64,000 bases of DNA from Rudanella lutea DSM 19387 (GCF_000383955.1 NZ_KB913013.1:353694-417693), one strand, 5' to 3'; numbered from the stretch's first letter, positions 33,000 through 42,364 are shown. The notes: generated by a model from the letters alone, not told the origin. Made by a program: numbers and translations.

Positions 33000-33548
33000 A
33001 TGAACACGCTTATTCGGGTACTTTTCTGCTGGGGCTGTCTTGCGGCAGTTGCCTGTACACCGTCGGGAGGAGTCGATAACGGAGGTGAGCCGGAACCGCA
33101 AACGACAACCCCGACGAGGGCGAGGGGGAAATGGGTGTACGGCAGTTCGTTTTCGGCGACTGACTTCTGGAATTATAACGGCTCCTATAGCGGCAAAGCC
33201 TTTGAGCAGGGGATGCTCTTCGACTTTGGTACGAACGGAAAATACGAGGTTTACACCATAAACTCGGCCACGACCTACTCGTGCCGAACCGAGTCGTATG
33301 CGTTTACGGCGGGCACGGTAACGTTTGATGAGGGGGCCGGTTCGTTTTCGATTCGCCCGGTGCGGGGAACTATGCGGGGGTATTATGCCTGTGCCCCGAG
33401 CAAAAATTTCAAACGCGATGCCCAGCCCAATGAGCTCAAGCCCAAGACGTACTATTACGCCATCCGAAAAAACAGCCGGGGCGAGACCGTGATGACCGTC
33501 AGCTCCACCCCGAATCTGAACGACGGTATGGATATGACGGCACTCTGA
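33000..33548 (+). CDS. Putative lipoprotein, unknown function
   Basis: A 182-residue exported protein. MNTLIRVLFCWGCLAAVAC gives a lipoprotein signal with Cys19. A Pro/Thr-rich linker (20-42) leads to a probable beta-sandwich or lipocalin-like domain (43-182) with GKWVYGSSFSATDFW and LFDFGTNGKYEVYT. Two or three Cys (CRTESYAF, YYACAPSKN) may form a disulfide. The pattern of W-Y at the start and threshold strands resembles lipocalin-like domain families of Bacteroidota, but I cannot name one. It is monocistronic. Confidence 0.75.
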   Translation: MNTLIRVLFCWGCLAAVACTPSGGVDNGGEPEPQTTTPTRARGKWVYGSSFSATDFWNYNGSYSGKAFEQGMLFDFGTNGKYEVYTINSATTYSCRTESYAFTAGTVTFDEGAGSFSIRPVRGTMRGYYACAPSKNFKRDAQPNELKPKTYYYAIRKNSRGETVMTVSSTPNLNDGMDMTAL

Positions 33549-33574
33549 GTTATTTAGGGCAGTGATTATGAAAT

Positions 33575-33612
33575 GGGGTCGGGTCGCGAGATAAAACTCA
33601 CGCCCCGACCCC
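33575..33612. terminator. Hairpin between convergent genes
   Basis: GGGGTCGGG (33575-33583) pairs with CCCGACCCC (33604-33612) around 20 nt. There is no T run, so its role as a two-way terminator is only probable. Confidence 0.5.
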
Positions 33613-33637
33613 GTAGCTTTAATCCGGCAGGATACGC

Positions 33638-35203
33638 TTATTTGGTGCTGCCCGATACCGGAACCAGTTTAGCCGAGAGGTCGGGCGTAGGCATGTCGGC
33701 GTCGAAGGGATACATAGGCCGCTGAATTCGTTTGTAAGGCAGGCGAAACAAATCCTGATCCACCCCGCCGGGGGTGAGAGCCATCAGCCAGTCGGCCTGC
33801 ATGGCGTATAGCTCGGGTTCAAGATACCCGATCTTTACCACCACAATATCTGCCTGCCGTGGGTTGAGGCCCAGGCGGGTAAAATCTTTCTCCTTATGGT
33901 AGGGCTTTCGTTTCTGGGTTACAATTACCCGAACGCTGCCTACCTGCACCACTACTTCAACTTCGGCATCCCGGTCCCCGTACTCAATGGCCCGTACAAT
34001 TCCGTTCAGGGGTACAGGCGGGGCAAATCGCGCATCGACATTCGCGCCGGCTTTTCCGGTAACCTGTCCACCTACGCCCGCGGCAATGGCTTTTTTGACC
34101 AGCTCCGGGTCTGGAATCGATGCGTAGATAAGCGAAGGACCGTTGGGATCTTTAAACGCGGGTTGGTTCAGGATCTGGGTGAGTGTCCAGGTTACGTCGC
34201 CCGCTCCACCGGCGGTTGGGTTATCGCCCATATCGCTGATAAAAAACGGGTGTTTGTTGCTTTTCAGTGCTTTGTCCAGACACTCGGCGAGTGGCGCGGT
34301 TGGGGCAACAAACGCAAACTGCTTGCGTACATCCCAGAACTGACGGGCGAGGGTTTCGGCGGTTTGGGATACTTTGGCTTTATCGTCGCCGGTCACCATC
34401 ACGGCGGCATGGTTACGGGGTTCATCGGCCCAGGCGTACCCGATCCAGATCCCGGCATCTACGACTCCCGGCTGCCCGTCGGCAAGGGGTGCCACCTGCG
34501 CGTAGAGGCTCCGGCCGGGTTCAATCCGGGTGCTTGTTTTTTCGCCTGGTAACAGAATGGGTACGGTAATAAGGGCTTTGTAGGCCGGTTTGCCCAGACC
34601 ACTCTGGATGCGCCGGAGCAGATTCACCACGGCCCGTTCTTTGGTTTGCATGGCGTCTTCGTGCGGGGCCATCCGGTAGCAGGTCATCAGATCGGTGTTT
34701 TGGGCGAGCCGCCACGAGACGTTACCGTGCAGATCCATCGACGTAGAGATAAGAGTCTGATACCCGATTACCTGCCGGATTCGGGTAATAAAATCCCCCT
34801 CGGGGTCGTCGAGCCCCTGTACACTCATCGCGCCGTGAATGTCGAGGAAGAGGCCGTCGTATGGAGCGTACTTACGGAGCGAGTCGAGGGTTTTGGTGAC
34901 GAGCGATTCGTAAGCCTGCCGGGTAACGGCCCCACCCGGCAGCGATTTGCCCATTACCGTTGGTACCCATGCGGCCTGCCTGCGCAAGGGAGCCATTGGC
35001 ATCAGAAACGGGTACGCGTTGAATACCTCGGGGCCGTACCGCGCATGAAAGGCTTCTTCGTGGGTGACCGCTGGCGAAAACGTACTCGATTCGATCCCCA
35101 GCCCTGCAATGGCAATCCGTGGGAGCCGACCGGTAGCGGGTTGGGCTAAAACGGCGGGTCCGACGACCAGCCATACAAAAAGGGCAGAGAGTAGCTTGTT
35201 CAT
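33638..35203 (-). CDS. M81-family (MlrC-like) metallopeptidase
   Basis: A 521-residue exported protein. The signal peptide is MNKLLSALFVWLVVGPAVLA. The N-terminal M81 domain (about 28-320) begins IAGLGIESSTFSPAVTHEEAF, with DGLFLDIHGAMSVQGLDDPEGDF and TSMDLHGNVS, which hold the zinc-binding Asp/His residues. The C-terminal MlrC domain (about 330-500) has ISDMGDNPTAGGAGDVTWTL. The name-giving member, MlrC, cleaves linearised microcystin. Most relatives, including this one, have unknown natural substrates, probably peptides or amides. It is monocistronic. Confidence 0.88.
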   Translation of the reverse strand: MNKLLSALFVWLVVGPAVLAQPATGRLPRIAIAGLGIESSTFSPAVTHEEAFHARYGPEVFNAYPFLMPMAPLRRQAAWVPTVMGKSLPGGAVTRQAYESLVTKTLDSLRKYAPYDGLFLDIHGAMSVQGLDDPEGDFITRIRQVIGYQTLISTSMDLHGNVSWRLAQNTDLMTCYRMAPHEDAMQTKERAVVNLLRRIQSGLGKPAYKALITVPILLPGEKTSTRIEPGRSLYAQVAPLADGQPGVVDAGIWIGYAWADEPRNHAAVMVTGDDKAKVSQTAETLARQFWDVRKQFAFVAPTAPLAECLDKALKSNKHPFFISDMGDNPTAGGAGDVTWTLTQILNQPAFKDPNGPSLIYASIPDPELVKKAIAAGVGGQVTGKAGANVDARFAPPVPLNGIVRAIEYGDRDAEVEVVVQVGSVRVIVTQKRKPYHKEKDFTRLGLNPRQADIVVVKIGYLEPELYAMQADWLMALTPGGVDQDLFRLPYKRIQRPMYPFDADMPTPDLSAKLVPVSGSTK

Positions 35204-35329
35204 GCGCCCAAGTTAAGCGATTGGGCGGCTGATTGGTATCCAGGACGGGTTTGTCGTATCGGAACTTGCGCGATTGAACCAGATGTGCCAAATTGCAGTT
35301 ATATTCATGCAATTAGTCACTCTGTATTT

Positions 35330-35740
35330 ATGACACACGCAACTGCTCAGGCTTTGCCGGTTTCGTATCCGCCCTTTACAATGATTGCCCGTTCGCGGCA
35401 GGGCGTGCCTCGGGTAGAGGTAGATCAGGTGGCCGAACTGGTTGGCCTGACGGATAAGGAGATGGCCCCGATCCTGAATATGTCGGAACGGAATATGCAC
35501 CGGTTGAAAGACGAAGATCGGCTGGCCCGCGATTCGTCGGAGCGGTTGTTGCTTCTGACGAACCTCCTGCGGCATGCCCTCGATGTGTTCGATGGGGATG
35601 CCGAGACTGTGGCATCGTGGCTCCGAACCCCTATTCGCGAATTAGCGCAGCAAGCTCCCATTCAGTTGCTCGACACTACGACCGGCTTTGGTCTGGTCGA
35701 TGACGTGCTGGGTCGGATTGAGCATGGTATTGTTGGGTAA
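35330..35740 (+). CDS. Xre/MbcA/ParS-type antitoxin (RES-Xre system)
   Basis: A 136-residue antitoxin. The N-terminal HTH part (about 28-75) has VDQVAELVGLTDKEMAPILNMSERNMHRLKDE, and the C-terminal DUF2384 part (about 80-136) has LLLLTNLLRHALDVFDGDAETVASWLRTPIRELAQQAPIQLLDTTTGFGLVDDVLGRIEHGI. This is the typical antitoxin of RES-domain toxins; it binds the toxin and represses the operon. ATG 35330 (MTHATAQ) is chosen; the frame is open to 35285, but that segment looks non-coding. The toxin gene follows 15 nt later. Confidence 0.92.
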   Translation: MTHATAQALPVSYPPFTMIARSRQGVPRVEVDQVAELVGLTDKEMAPILNMSERNMHRLKDEDRLARDSSERLLLLTNLLRHALDVFDGDAETVASWLRTPIRELAQQAPIQLLDTTTGFGLVDDVLGRIEHGIVG

Positions 35741-35755
35741 TTCGCCGGGTTTTTG

Positions 35756-36238
35756 ATGCTGACCGTTTACCGAACCGTAAAAGCCAAGTACGTAGCCGAC
35801 CCACTTGGGACCGAAGGGGCCCGGCTTTTTGGCGGGCGCTGGAATCCGAAAGGGTACCCGTTGCTGTACGCTACTTCGTCGCCCTCGCTTGCTCTGATCG
35901 AATCCCTTGTTCATCAGCCGGGGGTTCGGTACGAAAAACTACCTGCTTTGTATCTGTTTACCCTTCAGGTGCCCGACGAGGCCGAAGGCTGTCCCCTCCG
36001 AACCTATTCGGTAGCTGACCTGCCCGCGTATTGGAATGCGGAAAGTTACGAGCAGACGCAGTTGATTCTGCGTCCCTGGCTCGAAAAGCCCGATACGCTC
36101 GTTGTTGCCGTCCCTTCGGTCGCCGTACCTATGTCTGTCAATTACCTGATTCACCCGTTTCATCCCCGCTTTGCGGATATCCGGGTGGTTAAAAGTGAAC
36201 CCTTCCCCATTGAGCGCCGACTATGGCGCGACGGATAG
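35756..36238 (+). CDS. RES-domain toxin (NAD+-depleting)
   Basis: A 160-residue toxin. The RES domain has the residues that name it: Arg in VYRTVKAKY, Glu in LIESLVHQP and Ser near the end (PSVAVPMSVNYLIHP). GARLFGGRWNPKGYPLLYATSSPSLALIE is the core. Members studied degrade NAD+ or transfer ADP-ribose. A TTG lies directly before the ATG at 35756; the ATG is taken as the start. It forms a toxin-antitoxin operon with the gene at 35330. No mobile-element trace is seen around the pair. Confidence 0.92.
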   Translation: MLTVYRTVKAKYVADPLGTEGARLFGGRWNPKGYPLLYATSSPSLALIESLVHQPGVRYEKLPALYLFTLQVPDEAEGCPLRTYSVADLPAYWNAESYEQTQLILRPWLEKPDTLVVAVPSVAVPMSVNYLIHPFHPRFADIRVVKSEPFPIERRLWRDG

Positions 36239-36253
36239 TGATGTAGGTATTGG

Positions 36254-36430
36254 TTAGCGCCGACCGCCGAAGAGTCTGGATACAAGCCAGATGACCAGAG
36301 CTACTCCCAGAAGCAGACCAATAATGCCCGTCCAGGCGCCTGCTTTAAAAATTCCCCCGATAATGTCGCAGCTGCTCAGCGTCAGGGTGAGTGCAATCAG
36401 AAGAAGAGAAAAGAACCGGTTGGTTTCCAT
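36254..36430 (-). CDS. Small membrane lipoprotein, conserved in Bacteroidota
   Basis: A 58-residue protein. An N-terminal signal METNRFFSLLLIALTLTLSSC gives a lipobox with Cys21. After it come DIIGGIFKAGAWTGIIG and a single hydrophobic helix ending LVSRLFGGRR. Very similar short proteins are common in Bacteroidota and have no established function. It is translated from ATG at 36430 to TAA at 36254 on the minus strand, convergent with the RES toxin with 15 nt between them. Confidence 0.75.
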   Translation of the reverse strand: METNRFFSLLLIALTLTLSSCDIIGGIFKAGAWTGIIGLLLGVALVIWLVSRLFGGRR

Positions 36431-36842
36431 ACGTGAATGTCTGTTTGTGAGAACTACAGGCAGAACGGTACTAAGCTCCTAATGTTCAGAATACTGGGTA
36501 AGTGGGCATCTTCTCCAAAGGCGCTAACGGGTTGCTGCGGAATGGGTGTTCGAAGCAGGGCATTGTGTGCGTTGGCCGGATTAAACCTTTGACTCCAAAA
36601 CGGGTCTTAGAGATGTGCCTGAAAAATTGCACTTCGCCAAGCCCGACGTATAACCGGGCTGTTTGGTCAGGGTGTGATTAGGGGTGGCCAGAGAGGGCTT
36701 CTTTATAGGCCTATTTGGGTCTTTAGGTGGGTTGTTTGGCCGTTATTTTCATTTTACGGAAAAAATTTGTATATTTGTCTATATCGTTCCCTCTGCGCAG
36801 TTTGTAGAGCGAAATAGAAATTTTTTGTGAAACCCCTCTAAC
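36431..36842 (+). promoter_or_regulatory. Gene-free region before gyrA with a -7 box
   Basis: A perfect TAnnTTTG box, TATATTTG (36770-36777), lies 66 nt before the gyrA start and is the likely promoter, though no TTTG -33 element is at the usual distance. A GC hairpin, AGCCCG with CGGGCT, lies at 36640-36661. I see no gene or further structure in the remainder. Confidence 0.5.
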
Positions 36843-39392
36843 ATGGCGGAAGAAATAACCGGTGCAAACCTGCCCGAATCCGACGGTCCAACCAACATCA
36901 TTCCTATTAATATTGAGGACGAAATGCGTGGTGCCTATATCGATTATTCGATGTCGGTTATCATTTCCCGGGCCTTGCCCGATGTACGCGACGGACTCAA
37001 GCCGGTTCACCGGCGGGTGTTGTTCGGTATGGCGGAACTGGGCGTCAATTACAACAAACCCTATAAGAAGTCGGCCCGTATCGTAGGAGAGGTATTGGGT
37101 AAATACCACCCGCATGGCGATGCGTCGGTTTATGATACGATGGTGCGTATGGCCCAGGATTGGTCGTTGCGCTACCCCCTTGTCGACGGGCAGGGAAACT
37201 TTGGCTCTGTCGATGGCGATTCACCGGCGGCCATGCGTTATACCGAAGCTCGTTTAAAGCGGATTGCCGACGAGATTCTGGGGGATATTTACAAAGAAAC
37301 CGTTGATTTTCAGCCTAACTTCGACGACTCCCTCGAAGAACCGAGCGTGATGCCGGCCAAGTTGCCGAACCTGCTGCTCAATGGTTCGTCGGGTATTGCC
37401 GTGGGTATGGCGACCAACATGGCCCCGCATAACCTCACGGAGGTAGCTAACGGGATCATTGCCTATCTGGAAAACCCAGAGATAACGGTTGATGAGTTGA
37501 TGGTGCACGTGAAGGCACCGGATTTTCCTACCGGCGGAACGATCTACGGGATGGAAGGGGTGCAGTCAGCCTTCCGCACCGGCCGGGGGCGGGTAGTTAT
37601 TCGCGCCAACGCTACCATTGAAGAACATAAAGGCAAAACCCAGATCATCGTGACGGAAATTCCGTACATGATCAATAAAGCGGTGATGCTGGAGAAAACC
37701 GCCGAACTCATCAATGAGAAGCGGATCGAGGGTATTTCGGCGTTCCGGGATGAATCAGACCGGGATGGGATGCGGATCGTGTACGACATTCGTCGGGATG
37801 CCATTCCGAATGTAGTACTGAATAATCTGTACAAATACACCTCGTTACAGTCGTCGTTTGGTATCAATAACGTGGCCCTGGTAAAAGGCCGCCCGATGAT
37901 GCTCAACCTCAAAGACATGATCCGCTACTATGTGGAGCATCGGTATGAGGTGATTACCCGCCGGACGGAATACGAACTGCGCGAAGCCGAAAAGCGGGCG
38001 CATATTTTGCAGGGTCTGCTTATCGCCCTCGATCACATCGATGAGGTGATTGCCCTGATTCGTTCGGCCCGGGATGCAGAGGTGGCCAAGAATGGTCTGA
38101 TGGAGAAATTCAGTCTGTCGGAAGTGCAGGCCAAGGCTATTCTGGAAATGCGTCTGCAACGGCTTACCGGTCTGGAGCGCGACAAGATTCAGCAGGAGTA
38201 TGACCAGCTGATGATCGAGATTGCCGATTACAAAGATATTCTTGCCAAAGACGAACGCAAGCGCGGTATTATCGGCGACGAGATTGCGGACATTAAGGCA
38301 CGTTACGGCGACGAACGTCGGACGAAGATTAATCCGTACGGGGATGGGAACATCAGCGACCTGTCGCTCATTGCCGATGAAGAGATGGTTATTACCATTT
38401 CGCACTATGGCTACGTGAAGCGAACCCCTGTGACCGAATACCGAGCCCAGACCAGGGGAGGGGTAGGGTCCAAAGCGGTTTCGACGAAAGACGATGACTT
38501 TACCGAGCATCTCTTTACGGCGACCATGCACAACTACCTGCTGATCTTCACGGATAAGGGTCGTTTGTTCTGGAAGCGTGTACACGAATTGCCCGAAGGC
38601 AATCGTACGGCGAAAGGCCGCCCGATTCAGAACCTGATTAATATCGAAGGGGACGATAAGGTTCGGGCCGTGATCAACATTAAAACCCTCGAAGACGACG
38701 ACTACATCAACAATAACTACATTGTGATGTGTACCAAGCAGGGGACCATTAAGAAAACCATGCTGGAGGCTTTCTCACGGCCGCGTCAGAACGGGATTAT
38801 CGCCATTACAATTGATGAGGGCGATTGTCTGTTGTCGGTGTGTCTTACCAATGGCGATAATGACATTGTGGTGGCTTCGCAGCAGGGTAAAGCCGTTCGG
38901 TTCCACGAAAGTCGGGTACGGCCTATGGGGCGTCAGGCAGCGGGTGTGAAGGCCATTACACTGGATGAAGACGAAGCCGACGATCAGGTAGTGGGTATGG
39001 TTTGTATCAACTCGCCCGAGACCCAGTTGCTCGTGGTTTCGGAACACGGGTATGGTAAGCGCTCGCAGGTGGATGAGTACCGGGTGACCAACCGGGGTGC
39101 TAAGGGTGTGGGTACGCTCAAAGTAACCGACAAAGTAGGGCACCTGGTGGCTATTCTGGACGTTACTGACAATGACGATTTGATGATTATCAACCGTTCT
39201 GGTATTGCGATCCGTACCCCGGTTAAAGATATTCGGGTGAGTGGTCGGAATACGCAGGGAGTTAAACTGATCGAGCTGAAGCAGGATTCAATTTCTTCGG
39301 TAACGAAAATTACGAAGGAAGAAGAAGAGGAGACTCCGACCACGGATGGTGGTTTTGACGTTACCGATACGGGTGTAGCATCGGTAGAATGA
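36843..39392 (+). CDS. gyrA: DNA gyrase subunit A
   Basis: An 849-residue subunit of the type II topoisomerase that introduces negative supercoils with GyrB. The breakage-reunion domain (about 30-510) has the active-site motif [10 protein letters not shown] with catalytic Tyr133. The C-terminal part (about 520-820) is the DNA-wrapping propeller with the GyrA-box region [11 protein letters not shown] (QTRGGVGS here). In the quinolone-binding loop HGDASVYD (91-98) Ala94 stands where E. coli has Ser83. The acidic tail follows. It is monocistronic, and gyrB is not in the window. Confidence 0.98.
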   Translation: MAEEITGANLPESDGPTNIIPINIEDEMRGAYIDYSMSVIISRALPDVRDGLKPVHRRVLFGMAELGVNYNKPYKKSARIVGEVLGKYHPHGDASVYDTMVRMAQDWSLRYPLVDGQGNFGSVDGDSPAAMRYTEARLKRIADEILGDIYKETVDFQPNFDDSLEEPSVMPAKLPNLLLNGSSGIAVGMATNMAPHNLTEVANGIIAYLENPEITVDELMVHVKAPDFPTGGTIYGMEGVQSAFRTGRGRVVIRANATIEEHKGKTQIIVTEIPYMINKAVMLEKTAELINEKRIEGISAFRDESDRDGMRIVYDIRRDAIPNVVLNNLYKYTSLQSSFGINNVALVKGRPMMLNLKDMIRYYVEHRYEVITRRTEYELREAEKRAHILQGLLIALDHIDEVIALIRSARDAEVAKNGLMEKFSLSEVQAKAILEMRLQRLTGLERDKIQQEYDQLMIEIADYKDILAKDERKRGIIGDEIADIKARYGDERRTKINPYGDGNISDLSLIADEEMVITISHYGYVKRTPVTEYRAQTRGGVGSKAVSTKDDDFTEHLFTATMHNYLLIFTDKGRLFWKRVHELPEGNRTAKGRPIQNLINIEGDDKVRAVINIKTLEDDDYINNNYIVMCTKQGTIKKTMLEAFSRPRQNGIIAITIDEGDCLLSVCLTNGDNDIVVASQQGKAVRFHESRVRPMGRQAAGVKAITLDEDEADDQVVGMVCINSPETQLLVVSEHGYGKRSQVDEYRVTNRGAKGVGTLKVTDKVGHLVAILDVTDNDDLMIINRSGIAIRTPVKDIRVSGRNTQGVKLIELKQDSISSVTKITKEEEEETPTTDGGFDVTDTGVASVE

Positions 39393-39473
39393 ACCGATGC
39401 CCCTCTGTAGAGGTTAATGGAAACGAATACCCTTTTGCGTTCACAATAAATTAATCAACCCTAATTAAGTACA

Positions 39474-40928
39474 ATGAAAAAACTCGTAGTTGCTTCGGCA
39501 CTCAGCCTGACGGTGCTGGCGGCCGTAAAACCGGCATCTGCCCAGACGAATGCCATGCTACAGTTGCAGAGTGGCACGCTGGACAAAGCTAAAGCCGCTA
39601 TTGATAAAGATGTTAGCGAAGGCAGCAAGGCGGCCAGTAAGGCGAAAACCTGGCTCGTTCGCGGACAGGTTTACGAAGCGATTGCCCTCGACCAGACGGG
39701 TGTGTATTCAAAGCTGGATACCAACGCGGCTATGACGGCCTATGAGTCGTACAAGAAAGGTCTTGAAGTCGAGCCTAACGGGGGTAAATCTGGAAAAGAA
39801 TTGAATGAAGCGCTGGCAGGGCAGAAGCTGTACAGTGCTTTTATGAATCAGGGTGCTTCGCGGTATCAGTCTAAGAACTACGCCGGTGCCTTGAAACTAA
39901 TGACCATGGCGGGTGCTATTATGCCGAAGGACACCATGGCCGCTTTGTATGCCGGTATTGCTGCCCAACAGGCGCAAATGAACGGCGAAGCGAAAGAGCA
40001 ACTGGAACGGTATGCTGCCAATGGTGGTAAGGACCCCAGCGTATTTTACTCGCTTGCTTCGCTGTACCGGAATGATAAGGAAATTGACAAGGCACTCGGA
40101 GCTATTGACAAAGGTTTAACAGCTTTGCCAAATAACAAAGATCTCGCTGCGGAGCGTGTTAATATCCTTCTGGCCTCGAACCGGATGGACGAAGCCGTTG
40201 CAGGTATGAAGCAGTTGGTTGAAAAAGAGCCCAACAACGTACAGAACGTAGTAAACCTCGCTATTCTTTACGATAACGCAGCTGCTAAAATGGGTGACGA
40301 CATTCGGAAGCTGAGCGATGAGGCTAAGAAAGGTGGTACGCTGACGAAGAAGCTGGCAGCTGAAAAAGACGCTCTGGAAGCGTTCAACTCAGAGATCCTG
40401 CGTTTGGGTGGTGTGATAAAAAAGAACCCAAAGGCAGCCGAAGCAAAGCGTCAGCTGGCTGATGTACAAACTCGGCAGAAAGAAGCTAAAGCACGCGTAG
40501 CGGAGCTGGAAGCTCAGGTGAAAGAAGAGCAAAGCAAGGGTGTTGATATTGCGGCTACGGAGAAGAAGGTAGCTGATCTGAAAGCGAAGCAGACAGAGCA
40601 GCGTGATTTGGCCAAGCAATACTATACAAAGGCTTTGGCCATTGATCCGAATAACTACGACGCGAACTTCAACATGGGCGTATTCTATTACAACGAAGGC
40701 GCTGAATTGAACAAATCGTTAGGAGCTATGGATATGGCTGAGTATAATAAGCGCGGTAAGGAAATTGAAGGTCAGGTTTGTGGCCGATTCAAGCAGGCGC
40801 TGCCTTATTTCCAGAAAGCTAAAGCTGTGAAGGCAAACGAAGAAGATCTGAACAACAGTATTCAGCAGGCAGAGAATCTGCTGAAGCAATACGAAGAGCG
40901 TAAAGTAGTTTGCGTAGAGACAAAATAA
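39474..40928 (+). CDS. Exported TPR-repeat protein
   Basis: A 484-residue protein with a signal peptide (MKKLVVASALSLTVLAAVKPASAQ, 24 aa). The mature chain is built of helix pairs of the TPR type (e.g. 120-240: DPSVFYSLASLYRNDKEIDKALGAIDKGL, then NKDLAAERVNILLASNRMDEAV). A coiled-coil section (about 285-385) is rich in Lys/Glu/Ala. Further TPR units follow (LAIDPNNYDANFNMGVFYYNEGAELN). It is probably a periplasmic scaffold; the partner is unknown. It may be co-transcribed with gyrA, whose stop is 81 nt upstream. A terminator follows. Confidence 0.85.
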   Translation: MKKLVVASALSLTVLAAVKPASAQTNAMLQLQSGTLDKAKAAIDKDVSEGSKAASKAKTWLVRGQVYEAIALDQTGVYSKLDTNAAMTAYESYKKGLEVEPNGGKSGKELNEALAGQKLYSAFMNQGASRYQSKNYAGALKLMTMAGAIMPKDTMAALYAGIAAQQAQMNGEAKEQLERYAANGGKDPSVFYSLASLYRNDKEIDKALGAIDKGLTALPNNKDLAAERVNILLASNRMDEAVAGMKQLVEKEPNNVQNVVNLAILYDNAAAKMGDDIRKLSDEAKKGGTLTKKLAAEKDALEAFNSEILRLGGVIKKNPKAAEAKRQLADVQTRQKEAKARVAELEAQVKEEQSKGVDIAATEKKVADLKAKQTEQRDLAKQYYTKALAIDPNNYDANFNMGVFYYNEGAELNKSLGAMDMAEYNKRGKEIEGQVCGRFKQALPYFQKAKAVKANEEDLNNSIQQAENLLKQYEERKVVCVETK

Positions 40929-40936
40929 GTACGTAG

Positions 40937-40961
40937 GGGGATGGCCAAAACGGTCATCCCC
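40937..40961 (+). terminator. Terminator after the TPR gene
   Basis: GGGGATGGCC (40937-40946) pairs with GGTCATCCCC (40952-40961), with one G-U pair, followed by TTATCTTTG. It lies between the gene end and the dif-like site. Confidence 0.75.
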
Positions 40962-40978
40962 TTATCTTTGAAAATTTT

Positions 40979-41006
40979 ACTTAACATAATATAAATTATA
41001 AAACAA
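40979..41006 (-). other. dif: Candidate dif site (XerC/XerD recombination, replication terminus)
   Basis: Read on the minus strand, an XerD-type arm TTATGTTAAGT (40989-40979) matches 10 of 11 bases of the E. coli arm. The 6-nt centre TTTATA (40995-40990) matches 5 of 6. The XerC-type arm TTGTTTTATAA (41006-40996) matches only at its inner ATAA, as usual for this variable arm. Gene direction changes at this point, and visible G/C bias on the plus strand turns from G-rich to C-rich, as expected at a terminus. XerC/D would resolve chromosome dimers here. It was found by eye; the match was not scored against a Bacteroidota dif model. Confidence 0.7.
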
Positions 41007-41048
41007 ATGGAATTGCCCTAAAATAGCTTGACATTCTCGTGTAATTCA

Positions 41049-41432
41049 ATGAATATCAGCTTTCTAAAAAAAGTTAAAGATCAGCGAAAAACTGGCTTAG
41101 TCAAACGTCAGGTTATTGAACTATATCGTATGGGTAGCTTAACAGAACGTCAGGTTCTGGAAGCTGTTGGAATTTCCAGGACGATATTAAGGCGGTGGAA
41201 TCGTTATTACCAACGGTATAAACAGCAACGACATATTGAGAACCTTAAAAAATACCGGCTTATGAAACCGAAGAACATCAATGAAGTGGCACTTCTAAAG
41301 CGCAAGATTGCTGATTTAGAGGGGCATAATAAAAAGCTCCAATTGGAGAATGAAGCATTAATCACTGTCATAGACTTGGCAGAAAGTCAGTTTAAGATAC
41401 CGATTCGAAAAAAGTATGGTCCCAGGCAGTAA
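41049..41432 (+). CDS. IS3-type transposase OrfA
   Basis: A 127-residue DNA-binding protein with a helix-turn-helix (KRQVIELYRMGSLTERQVLEAVGISRTILRRWNRYY, about 20-55) and a leucine-zipper-like coiled coil (about 75-110, VALLKRKIADLEGHNKKLQLENEALITVI). These bind the element's ends and allow dimers. ATG 41049 is used; a TTG start at 41028 is also possible. Near its end lies an A6G slippery heptamer for -1 frameshifting into orfB. Confidence 0.85.
   Translation: MNISFLKKVKDQRKTGLVKRQVIELYRMGSLTERQVLEAVGISRTILRRWNRYYQRYKQQRHIENLKKYRLMKPKNINEVALLKRKIADLEGHNKKLQLENEALITVIDLAESQFKIPIRKKYGPRQ
41408..41414 (+). promoter_or_regulatory. Programmed -1 frameshift site between orfA and orfB
   Basis: A-AAA-AAG in the orfA frame (CGA AAA AAG) is the canonical IS3 slippery heptamer. 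After a -1 shift the orfB frame is open from 41396 to 42364 with no stop, so the OrfAB fusion would be made through KKVWSQAVTQLSMQ. The orfA stop lies 16 nt downstream. Confidence 0.75.
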
Positions 41433-41443
41433 CTCAACTTAGC

Positions 41444-42364
41444 ATGCAACACCCACTGGTGAGTATGCGTGAACTCTGCGGTCTGTTTGGGAAAAGCCGC
41501 CAGGCTTGGTATGATGGGCAGAAGCAAGAAGATCAAACGACATTGGAGTATGAACTTCTTTTGGAGCAAGTACGTGCGATTCGTCATGATTTACCACGAA
41601 TAGGTGCTGAAAAATTGCATTTAATGACAGCAGACTGGTGTCACCAACATGGTGTAAAGATTGGTCGTGATCGGTTTACAGAGCTGTTGAAAGAACATAA
41701 TCTGTTAGTGCCACGCCGAACGCGGAAAGTATCGACGACCATCTCGCACCATCAGTACTTCAAGTACTCAAATCTGGTCAAGGATGTAAAAGTCAATCGA
41801 CCTAACCAGTTATGGGTAAGCGACATAACCTACATCCAAGTGGTAAATAGGTTTTCCTATTTAAGCTTGATCACGGATGCCTACTCCAAAAAAATAGTTG
41901 GTTGGGCCTTAAAACCTAATTTGGGGGTTGGTGGCCCCGTGGCAGCCTTGAGAATGGCCTTAGCTCAAAAAGGGACTAATGGGAAAAAAAAATTGATACA
42001 CCATTCGGATCGGGGGATTCAGTACTGTTCCAAGCAATACACAAGTCTTTTGTTAGGGCATGATATTCTGATTAGTATGACGAGCCAAAATGAATCGAGT
42101 GAAAATCAGATTGCAGAGCGTGTCAACCGGACTATTAAAGAGGAGATTCTGGAAAATCGTGGCTTTCACTCTCATGATCATGCAGCAGCAGAAATCGAAC
42201 GCGCTATCAAAGCGTATAATTTAGTTCGCCCCCACTCTAGTTGTGATTATCTAACTCCTGAGAAGGCGCATCTTCGAGAAGGTGAATTGCGCAAGAAATG
42301 GCGCTTATCAAATCGCCATCGTCAACGCAAAATACAAATCGAGGAGCTTGAAGAGATTAGTTGA
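41444..42364 (+). CDS. IS3-type transposase OrfB (DDE integrase core)
   Basis: A 306-residue catalytic part of the transposase. The DDE residues are Asp127 in WVSDITY, Asp189 in HHSDRGIQY and Glu225 in IAERVNRT. The spacing of the last two (35 residues between) is the D-35-E of the IS3 family. An N-terminal HTH_21-like part (about 45-100) precedes the core. The gene appears intact. It is probably expressed mainly as an OrfAB fusion through the slippery site at 41408; ATG 41444 is the first ATG in frame. Confidence 0.9.
   Translation: MQHPLVSMRELCGLFGKSRQAWYDGQKQEDQTTLEYELLLEQVRAIRHDLPRIGAEKLHLMTADWCHQHGVKIGRDRFTELLKEHNLLVPRRTRKVSTTISHHQYFKYSNLVKDVKVNRPNQLWVSDITYIQVVNRFSYLSLITDAYSKKIVGWALKPNLGVGGPVAALRMALAQKGTNGKKKLIHHSDRGIQYCSKQYTSLLLGHDILISMTSQNESSENQIAERVNRTIKEEILENRGFHSHDHAAAEIERAIKAYNLVRPHSSCDYLTPEKAHLREGELRKKWRLSNRHRQRKIQIEELEEIS

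Noticed and set aside
40963-40970. TATCTTTG as promoter of the IS orfA
   Set aside because: It is a perfect -7 box, but it lies outside the IS in the tail of a terminator, with no supporting upstream element.
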